A stretch of 64,000 bases of DNA from the NCBI GenBank assembly GCA_951213105.1, contig OX578136.1, positions 155,441,178-155,505,177 of the forward strand, written 5' to 3'. The stretch comes from Amaurobius ferox (Eukaryota > Arthropoda > Arachnida > Araneae > Amaurobiidae). Within the stretch, counting starts at the first letter, position 1; the number at the start of each line of letters is the position of its first letter. This document shows, in pieces, positions 55,818 through 64,000 of this stretch. The notes under the pieces are model-generated. The model did not search any database. It saw nothing but the letters and a program-made list of their open reading frames with translations, and was not told the origin of the DNA. Both the position numbers and the translations under genes were made by a program.

Positions 55818-56609
55818 GGTGTCCCAAAAACATTGACCTCAGCTTTTATTCCTTAAATATTGATCTTAGACATATATAATAAATTACAAAGTTGTCTAAA
55901 AAAAGGTACAGAATTTAAAATGTGCCCATACACTAATAAGGTGATGTACAAAATTTCAGCAATTTCTCATGAAAGTCAAAAATGCTGACTTAAACCACTT
56001 TTCGATGCATCGACATGGGTTCTCAGAGGGGAAAAATCATGTAGGCAGATTGCGTTTTAGGGGTCATACACAAATTACGAAAGAGAACAACGATTACATA
56101 AAGAAATAATAATTTTGCTATTTATTGGTACAAAAGTATCTACACAGTGTAGAAATAATAACTTTACACAAAGATTACAAAGCTTGTTCAAAATGTTTTC
56201 TATCCATGCCAAAGATCCATTAAAGATAAGAGGCAGATATTATTTGCCAATGATGCATTTCTGTGTTGTGTCATTTACACTCTTGCTGTAAACATTTACA
56301 TTTTAATTTGTCAGTAATCCCTCACCAACTTTGTTTAAACATATATCTGATACTTTTTATGATAAAATGCTGAAACTTTGTACATCACTTTATTAGTGTA
56401 TGGGGCACATTTTACTCATTGGAAATGTTTCTGTAAGGGAGCCGCATAAAAATTTAAATTTTGTATTTCTTCAAATTTAATCTCCTGAAAATTTTTATTG
56501 ATTTCATAAAAGTCTGTACCTTTTTCATGCAACTTTGTAATTTATTATATATGTCTAAGATCAATATTTAAGGAATAAAAGCCGAGGTCAATGTTTTTGG
56601 CACACCCTG
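55815..56609. mobile_element. MITE, second copy of the window-start family
   Basis: 795 bp with ends CAGGGTGTCCCAAAAACATTG and the RC of CAGGGTGTGCCAAAAACATTG, inside (TA)n tracts. The first ~75 bp are mirrored at the right end ('aaggaataaaagccgaggtc'). No coding sequence. The interior matches 1-568 in inverted orientation. Confidence 0.85.
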
Positions 56610-56775
56610 TATATATATATATATGAGTTCAGATTTGCCTGTATATCCAAAATGAATTTGTCTAGTGTTGAAAATATAATCCAGTACTTTTTATTGACAC
56701 ACAGTCATGCACACACACAAAACAAATCACAATAAACAGTGAGACAACGCTATTACACAATAAATCAGAACCTAC

Positions 56776-56872
56776 TTTTATAGCAATTTTTCGTAAGTCC
56801 AAACATAAAGTATACATAATAGGTAATGCCCAGTTTTCATCTTTTTGTACTTGCAATATTTTAGTAAATGTC
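56776..56872 (-). CDS. PCID2: PCID2 exon with a non-AG (U12-like) acceptor
   Basis: Reads ..TFTKILQVQKDENWALPIM then YTLCLDLRKIAIK, ending in phase 0 before gtaggt. It matches vertebrate [28 protein letters not shown]. An in-frame TGA nine bases before the ATGACA rules out any AG acceptor further upstream. The next AG downstream would give a frame that stops. The intron ends just after a perfect U12 branch site (TTCCTTGAC). A start at 56872 (after ..gcat) keeps the alignment length; a start at 56869 (after ..gac, an AC terminus) shortens it by one residue. Both keep the frame. Confidence 0.85.
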
Positions 56873-57178
56873 ATGCATAAGAGTCAAGGAAATAGTTAAC
56901 TGCAAACGTGCAGTATTTAAAATTACTGAAAGGAAAATTAATCATTATCATCATATACTTTTTTGGAAAATATAAAACTACTTCAAAGTGTACATATGGA
57001 GAAAAAAAAATTGCTAAATAATGAACATCTCTTAATAATAAAATTTTAGCAGGGCTTGTGCTTCACTCAAATCTACAAAAGAAGTATTGCTGCAATCTAA
57101 ATTGATTTGAAACCAATTTAGATAACAGCAAATATTTAATTAATAATTACAGCAATAATTTAATTATTAATATAATTA

Positions 57179-57243
57179 TTTAACTCATATAGAATTAAAT
57201 GGGGAAATCAATGATTTCCCCATTAAAATCTATATGAGTTAAA
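57179..57243. repeat. 65-bp near-perfect hairpin
   Basis: Arms of 32 nt (57179-57210 and 57212-57243) pair with about three mismatches around a single-base centre (tttaactcatataga ... tctatatgagttaaa). It could be a cruciform or a precursor-like RNA hairpin; no other evidence of function. Confidence 0.7.
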
Positions 57244-57375
57244 CACCTTTTTTCTTTTTCAACACAAACCGGCTTAGCAACTTTCAATGCCAGGTATGAA
57301 ACATGGTTTTTATTAAACAGAGCTAATAGCCATGATGCTAAGAAAATGCTTAAAATATTTAACTCTATCAATTTA

Positions 57376-58874
57376 CACTCCCCTCCAAAAAAAAAAGAGC
57401 ATGAAATGCAAATTCTCAGATTAAGAGCGAATGAATGAATTTCATTGGATGAAACTTGCTGTATACTTCAAGTACAATATGCAAATATAGAAACACATGC
57501 ATAATAGCAACTGGTTCCATGCTAAATATGTAAATTAGTGCCTTGGTAAAAGCAGGTGCGTTTGTTTCTGTGCGTCCTTACTTCTACTACGGATATTAGG
57601 GTGAAAATCCGAAATAGCCATTTCATTCAATATGTCCCAAAGAAGGCATTTAGATAATGGTCAGCAATGGCAAGCCATGGGCAGGTTAGAATCTTATCAA
57701 TCCATTGGAGAAGTTGGCGAATTTTTCAGAGTCTACCTTTCTGTGATTTCATGCTTATGGACCCAATTTCAAAACAGCAGAACAATAAGCAGAAGGCCAG
57801 GTTCGGGTTGCCCTCAAGTTACAACATCTTTCGATGACAACTACTTAGCATTATTGGTCAGATGCAATAGGCAAAGAACAGCACCTGCTTTACATTCTAA
57901 CCTCTTTGCAGCTATAGGTAAGCCTGTATCCATTACAACCCGTATAAGGGCGAACATAGGGATCAAGGATTTCGTAGCTATATCTTTGGCCAGTCACAGT
58001 ACCATTGAAGAAGAAATGGAAATCAGTACATCCGCCGAAGGAAATTTCAACCCATATACGGATATCACTACCTATGGGAAGAAAGGTTCACTACCTATAT
58101 AAGGAAATGAGTGGCGATGGACAATATTAATTGTTTGATACTGTGTACCAGCCTCTCTCCACACAAAGCAAACCTGGATTCATTGGTAAATAGGATATTG
58201 CTCCAATCAGCTATAGTCCAACTGACGTGTTCCTGACATCAATGGAATGGACTGCTCTGTGCCTCGCAGACAATGGAACAAAAATGGTTAGCCTCCGCAA
58301 ATAAAAGCTATGTGCGTGAAATCTTCTCACAGTTGCAAGGGATACAAGCCTAGCTGCAGCGAGGCTAGAATGTAAAGCATGTACTGTTGCTTACCTGTTG
58401 TGTTTGACCAATAACACTAAGTAGCGGTCATCAGCAGATGTTGAGAGCCGAGGGAGACTCGAGCCTAGCCTTCTGCTTATTGTTTCGCTGTTTGGGATTT
58501 GGGTCTATAAATGTGAAATCAGAGAATGGTGGAATTCAGCAACTTCTCCAATAGATTGACCTGATTCAGCCTGCCCACGGCTCGCCATCACTGACCATCA
58601 TTTAAACACCTTCTTTGGGACATATTGAATGAAATGGCTATTTTGGATTTTCACCCTAACGTCTTTAGTAGAAGTAAGGATGTATAGAAAGAAACACCTG
58701 CTTTTACCAAGACTCTGATTTATGTATGTGGCACGGAGCCAATTGCTATTATGCACATGTTTCTATATTTGCATACTGTATTTGAAGCATACAGAAAGTT
58801 TCGTCCAATAAAATTTATTCGCTCGTTCGTGATCTGAAAATTTGCATTTCGTGCTTATTTTTTGAAGGGGAGTG
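57376..58874. mobile_element. Foldback Tc1 element: two head-to-head 5' halves
   Basis: 1.5 kb with TA at 57374-57375 and 58875-58876. The left arm and the reverse complement of the right arm match, with mismatches, for several hundred bp. Both include 'catttcattcaatatgtccc' and the start of the transposase. The plus arm encodes MSQRRHLDNGQQWQAMGRLE.. (57632-58102). The minus arm runs from about 58625 and extends further, reaching NILFTNESRFAL near 58180, the first catalytic region with N in place of D. Neither arm has the C-terminal half. Confidence 0.8.
57632..58102 (+). pseudogene. Tc1 transposase N-terminus, plus arm
   Basis: A paired-type HTH start (..GRLESYQSIGEVGEFF.., ..WTQFQNSRTISRRPGSGCPQ..) typical of Tc1-like enzymes, open for 156 codons. 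The reading loses similarity after about residue 115. No catalytic residues are present. The matching copy on the other arm (about 58625 to 58130, minus) has stops. Confidence 0.7.
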
Positions 58875-59077
58875 TATATTGTTTTTAAATGAGCAAACAA
58901 CATGGTAATCATTAGTTATATTAAATTAATATAGCAATGGGCTGTTTAGCTATTAAAATTTTTAAGTATAACAACTTGTGGTTTCTATGTTAGAGAACCA
59001 TAATAAACATATGCATACATAATAATAATAATAACAAAAAAAAAACTTTTTAAATATTTTACACAGAGAAAGGATAC

Positions 59078-59143
59078 TGTATCAAAGTAAATTGATGTTT
59101 GAAAGCTTCTACAGAGTCGTCATTTTTTATTTCTTGCAAACAT
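59078..59143 (-). CDS. PCID2: PCID2 exon with a U12-type donor
   Basis: 66 bp. It starts after ttattttag and reads (R)CLQEIKNDDSVEAFKHQFTL then I-Q, matching vertebrate [23 protein letters not shown]. The donor is ACA|GTATCCTTT (59077 downwards), exactly the minor-spliceosome consensus. Enters with one base completing the Arg codon from 62591 and leaves with two bases (CA). Confidence 0.9.
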
Positions 59144-60197
59144 CTAAAATAAAGATATAATAAATAAATCTGTAAAAAGTGATGTTTCCAAGGAATGCAT
59201 AAATTATGAATATAGTAATTTTTCACTCAATTATTAATATAATATATTAATTTAATTTTGTATGATATTAAAATCATAATTACAGCAATAAGACATCTTA
59301 TCTGTTTAACACATTAACCTAATATATTGAACAGATATCAAATATAAAGTAGTGATGTCCAAAAAGAAAATTTCACAGAATACCCAATATTTGTTTTCAA
59401 TTAAAGGGCAAATAAACAAATTTTCAGTGATCAAATAGTGAAAGTTTTTAAACTGACTACATTCATTCATATCATCTGTATGTATTAGAATAATGACATA
59501 TCGAAGTTTCTATAAAAATATCATTACTCAATCAGAGCGATATGCCAGAAATAAAAGTCAGCACCATCATAAACTTTGAGAGTCCAAGGATTAAAAAACA
59601 TAATTATGAATGTGTATGAAATTTTACTTATGCTTTATATCAACAAATATAGGGCAGTAAAATATAATTTAAGAACCTAAGTATATATTCTGTATTATTT
59701 AAAATACTTTTTCAATTTATATTAGGCACATTTTCTTTCTCAGTATATTACAAAATGTAATTTAGACATACAGGGGAATTTAAGTCACATTACCTACAAT
59801 TACATTTAGATAATTCAACATAGTACAGCACAATTATATTTTCATTATAAGGATTACAGGGATGTCTTGATAAAAGATCATTAGAGAAAAACATGTCATC
59901 ACTCTGCAAAAAGCAAATTATATCATACTATATTCTGATCTACACATTTTTTACAACACAATTAAAATAAAAATAAAAGAAAAAAAAACATGCAGTCATT
60001 TTTGTGCAGACTCTACAGACTTTTTGCTTTTTCCTTTGACTATATAAATAAAGTATTGTTTTCCCAAAGAAATTTTAATAAAGGTAAAGCATGTTTTAAG
60101 ATCCTGTGAACACAATTAGAACACTTTTGTAAAATTTCTGTCTGTACGTATCTGGTTGTGAGGTATGGACCATATAAATAAAGAATACCACTATGAA

Positions 60198-60891
60198 CAG
60201 GGCTCAATAAATCCCGGGTACCAGGTCACCGTGACACCTATAAAATTAGCACTGGTGACTGCAAATTTAGCTGATCAGCAGGAAAAAAAAAAGTAGTCAA
60301 TTAGAGAAAATATAAATTTTCCTAGTTGAGCACTTTGCTCTACCCCATTTGCAGTGAGAATTAGATTTCACAGTGCCTCATTTTATGTAGGAAATAATGA
60401 ACAGTTATCTCCCCATCCGAGACCAGCCCATGCCATAGGTGAATTATGCCACATACACCAAGCACTGTAAAAATGGTATCTGGGGAAAAGGCTATTGCAA
60501 TAGCAACAGTTACCAGTTTGCGAGTCTTTCGCAAGTGCTTTGAAGTGTGCTTATTTACCAATCATAGTATCTTATAAATGTGTGGTTTTGTTCATTTATA
60601 AAATGCATTAATATAAAATGTAATTTGTCAGATAAAACTGATAAAGCAATAATATAGTTGTGTTTAATGAGTTTCTTTGTTCTATGTACATTGGACACAA
60701 AGGAAGAAAAAAAACATTAATTATATGAAGTTTTAACTCTGAGCAATGAGAAAAGATTTCCTATTATAAGATTATTATTATCAACAAGAAAATGTACCTG
60801 GCATTGCCCAGGATTTAAGATAAACGGCCGTGACGTAGCCATGCGTGCACCAACACTACAGTTGTTATATTTTAATTTTGTTATAAGTGAG

Positions 60892-60928
<37 letters not shown>

Positions 60929-61713
60929 CTGTTGCACCGATGGTGTTAAGATAAAAACTCTGTGAGAATATCCCGGCTCAGGGACTGATATGTTTAATAA
61001 GCGAAAAGATTATGTTTTTAAAAATGTGACTATTAAACATACACATTCTGTTCAAAGTTTGTTTGAAAGAGATGTTTTCGATCTTGTTGATGGTGTTAAG
61101 ATGGAAGCACTGAAATAATAGTTTCGGTCACTAAAGAACACATTTGTGTGAAAATCGTACCAAAACGTAAAATAACTGAAAACCAATTCAAACTAAAAAA
61201 AACCCAAATAACACCAAGGTATATCATTCCGGGTCCTGAAGTACCTGTGTACCCAATTTCATGTCCATATGACGTTTAGATTTTCTGCTACAAATGACAC
61301 AAGATTTTAATTCTTGAAAAATTGTGGCCAAATAGTACTTTGCTTCAAAAATCAAAAGACTTGTACATGGCCAGTGCAGATGAAGTGCAGTATGCCTTCA
61401 TATGTGCACATTAAAACTGCTAATATAAAAATAACGCTTTAATATGCTTTTATATTATGTTAATAATATATTAAAATATTATTGTATATTATGTTAATAA
61501 AATATTAATATGATATTATTTGTTTTTTGCTTTCCTTATAAATTTAAATTTGAAATAATCAAAATTAAAATACTTTAAAGGGGCAGTGTTAGTCTTTGTG
61601 TAGTTATACCAGTGTAACTATTTGTCATAAACAGCATCAAAATGCAAAATAAAAGCTTGTTTCTAACTTTTTTTGCCTGGCTCCTATATTGAGGAGAAAT
61701 TTGTCGAGCCCTG
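60198..61713. mobile_element. Non-autonomous hAT element
   Basis: Ends CAGGGCTC(A/G)A(T/C)AAAT (60198 on, and the reverse complement ending at 61713). The 8-bp flanks actatgaa (60190-60197) and acaatgaa (61714-61721) agree at 7 of 8 positions, as expected for an hAT duplication. The interior holds a (TA)n tract (60893-60927) and older repeat sequence but no transposase. The frame at 60361-60561 is not a gene. Confidence 0.8.
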
Positions 61714-62415
61714 ACAATGAATTTCTATCTGTAGGTACATTACATGAAAAACTAGAACTAGATAGAATTATTTTGTGATTTTTATGATTAGTTCATAATT
61801 TATTCTAAATTTAAGATTTTTATAACATTTTCTTTATAAAAAACAAAGATAATTACTAAAACAATGGAAGTAGTTCAGTTTATGCAGGAAAATAATATTT
61901 TCTACTATGGTTGCTATGAATAGCATTTAAATATAAATATTAAAATTGTATACAGTAACATAAAACTATTACTGTAATTAAAATTATTAACATAAAATTG
62001 TTAAATGCATCTAATTCATCAGTGCAACAGACCTGCTAATGACCTTTAATCATTTTTTAAGTATGTTAATACAAAATTTCAAATTACTAACTCATAAATA
62101 AAAGCTCATAAAGATACATTATTTTACATTCTGATACAGAATGATTATGATGTACATGGCCTGAAATAATTTGGGATAAGAATGTATTAGAGAATTTAAA
62201 CTTTAGATCTGGGACACATAAACTGCTCTGTTTTTTACATTTCTACATTCCATAACACAAGAACATCGTATAGGACAGACTTGCCAAATGCCAGTAACTG
62301 TGTGAAGGTGGTTAAATTTCTTTATATTGAAGCGCTGTAACATAAGTTTGTGCTCCATGAGCCACAAGCATCTTTTACATTATGTTATGCTATGCTATGT
62401 TATGTTATGCTTTTA

Positions 62416-62479
62416 TGTTATGCTTGCCTGCTAAAAAAACATCACAGAAGTGATGTTTTTTTAGCAGGCAAGCATAACA
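62416..62479. repeat. Perfect 30-bp-arm hairpin beside a tatgttatgc microsatellite
   Basis: Arms 62416-62445 and 62450-62479 are exact reverse complements around the 4-base loop agaa. The left arm grows out of a run of tatgttatgc-like repeats (about 62381-62425). Confidence 0.85.
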
Positions 62480-62590
62480 AGATAAGACCACAAAGAGGTT
62501 GTGGGTCCATTACTTAAGTCATTACCAAAAGCTAAACATTTTTTCATACTAATTTAAGAAAACTGGCAAGTACTGCATCAAAATAAATAC

Positions 62591-62712
62591 CTAATGTGCA
62601 ACAAAACAACTTCATCCCATGGAGGTTCAAATATTCTTTTCACACTTGACTCAGGACTTGATGAAACAATCTTAGTATTATAGGCATGGATATTCTGAAT
62701 AGAGAGGTACTC
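62591..62712 (-). CDS. PCID2: PCID2 exon (first one visible)
   Basis: 122 bp between tatcccag and gtattt. Reads EYLSIQNIHAYNTKIVSSSP then ESSVKRIFEPPWDEVVLLHI plus two bases of an Arg codon. It matches the vertebrate [36 protein letters not shown] region. Entry is in phase 0. The upstream exon(s) coding the MAHITINQYL-like start were not found between 62713 and 64000, so they probably lie to the right of the window. In TREX-2 the protein pairs with GANP and DSS1 to couple transcription with mRNA export. Confidence 0.93.
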
Positions 62713-64000
62713 CTGGGATAAAAAAAAAGTGAAGTGTAACACACATACATAACACACAAAGTGTAAATTATGAAGGGATAACATCTTAATACACATTAAA
62801 ATTTTTTAACATTTCTTATACAAATATAATTACAAACATTTAATAGAAAATGAGAAACATTTAATAAAGTGCATACCTCTAAATCAGACTAACCGGTGTT
62901 TATTAGCATTATAAAATTGCTTACCAATGCATAGGCAATCACATTCATATAGCAATTTGAAAGTATTAAACTGTTGATAACTTTAAGTGAGACTAACTAA
63001 AGTTTCAATTTCCTACCACAAAACAATATAATTGGACACCAAATATTTTTCATGGAAACCTGATAGTTTCTTATTTTCATTTCAATTATATAATTGATTT
63101 TACTATTCTAATTTTGAGAAAAACCAAATAGTAATTTTAGTTTTGTAAAAAATCCCAAATTCCTAATATTATGCATATGGAAGTTCCAAATGAAAATAAT
63201 ACACAAAACAACACATTTTCCCTTCTCAATTATTAAATAAAGAAAAATGTTTATAAGACTAGCAGAGCAAATTTTTAATACTTTTTAATAAAATTTATAC
63301 TCTTCCATAACAATACATGGAAAACATTGACTTCTATATAATTAATTTTAAATCTCCAATATTCTTGCTGTTTTCTCAGAAGTTGCTTGGGAGACAAGAC
63401 ATATTATTTTTACTTAATAGACATGTTAGTCAGAAAGCTGTTATTTACAATATATTTACTGGAAACACTAGTTATGCCTTTATAAAAGTTAAAGGCTTTA
63501 TTTTTAAATTGATTCAAAATTGCCAGTAATAATAATAATTGCTCAAAATTCTAGCTCCAGTGACATGTCTTCTCTAGATCTGCAGTATGTCAGTCATGAA
63601 GTTTTTATTTTGCAACAATACAACTTAATAAGAGTATTAAAACATCCCAAAATGGGAGCATTCTTTCTACAAGGCCTCTGGCTCAATTTTAAAGAACTTT
63701 TTTTTTTGGAATAGAAACAATTAAAAACTCATTAATTTTTTAATAGTTACCACTTTGTAAGCATACCATAGAAAGAGCTTTCATTAAGTAGGTACCAACC
63801 GTGATTTTTGACCAAACAAATTCACTGAGAAATGCTAAATATAGATACACATATACATAATCACACATATTTTAACATTCTAAGATGAATATAAATTTTT
63901 TTGCTCAAATTGCTGTTTAGAATAATCTGAAATTAAAATACTTTGTTAGTATTATCATATAAGCAGTTGATCAAAATTAACTAATTTCAGTGACAAAAAT
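62713..64000. other. PCID2 intron, right edge
   Basis: AT-rich. The frames at 63317-63714 carry no recognisable motif. I looked here for the N-terminal PCID2 exon and did not find it. Confidence 0.4.

Noticed and set aside
59794..59903. Regular coding exon of PCID2
   Set aside because: It does not align with any PCID2 segment and would break the frame between two exons that join perfectly without it. Kept only as a possible poison exon.
1..64000. CRISPR arrays, bacterial operons, rRNA genes
   Set aside because: Nothing of this kind is present. All coding evidence is eukaryotic: spliced exons and animal transposable elements.

Overview
This is animal genomic DNA: AT-rich, with small exons separated by multi-kilobase introns and heavily loaded with transposable elements. 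The mix of elements (Tc1/mariner, Tigger/pogo, hAT, a THAP+SWIM transposon, Ty3/gypsy, an RNase H-bearing LINE, a tRNA-derived SINE) points to an arthropod. A chelicerate such as a spider is my best guess, but nothing in the sequence proves it.

The only host gene I can support is PCID2 (PCI domain-containing protein 2, the Thp1-like subunit of the TREX-2 mRNA-export complex). It lies on the minus strand. Twelve consecutive coding exons run from 62712 down to 6567, all phase-compatible and together about 346 codons. The first exon(s), coding roughly the first 40 residues, and the final exon, coding roughly the last 30, appear to lie outside the window. Almost everything else here is therefore intron of PCID2. 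One intron (59077 to about 56870) has a textbook minor-spliceosome (U12) donor and branch site but no AG acceptor.

Layout: 1-568 partial MITE; 793-884 palindrome; 3104-4900 tandem repeat units split by a 1.36-kb ISL2EU-like transposon; 5329-5625 dimeric repeat; 6567-6851 the two 3'-most PCID2 exons in the window; about 8050-15215 a LINE with two intact ORFs, with a tRNA-SINE just beyond it; 17346 exon; 17737-19325 Tc1 element; 21830-23340 array of about 300-bp tandem units; 25028 exon; 25626-26648 hAT remnant; 27126-34821 young Ty3/gypsy element with a SINE nested in it; 34985-35663 foldback MITE; 36197, 39170 and 42886 exons; 40138-41479 and 43168-44020 Tigger derivatives; 45312 and 45587 exons; 46190-49966 a DNA transposon family I cannot name, with terminal inverted repeats and repeated 14-mers; 50090-51180 decayed Jockey-like gag; 52500-53605 repeats; 53700-54640 Tc1 relic; 54965-55174 LINE tail; 55815-56609 a second MITE copy; 56776 exon; 57376-58874 foldback Tc1; 59078 exon; 60198-61713 non-autonomous hAT; 62416-62479 perfect hairpin; 62591 exon.

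The elements interact. The SINE ends in the same terminal motif as the LINE and has 14-15 bp target duplications like it, so the LINE is a plausible source of its mobilisation enzymes. One SINE copy sits inside the gypsy element, whose LTRs differ at only two positions, so both were active recently.
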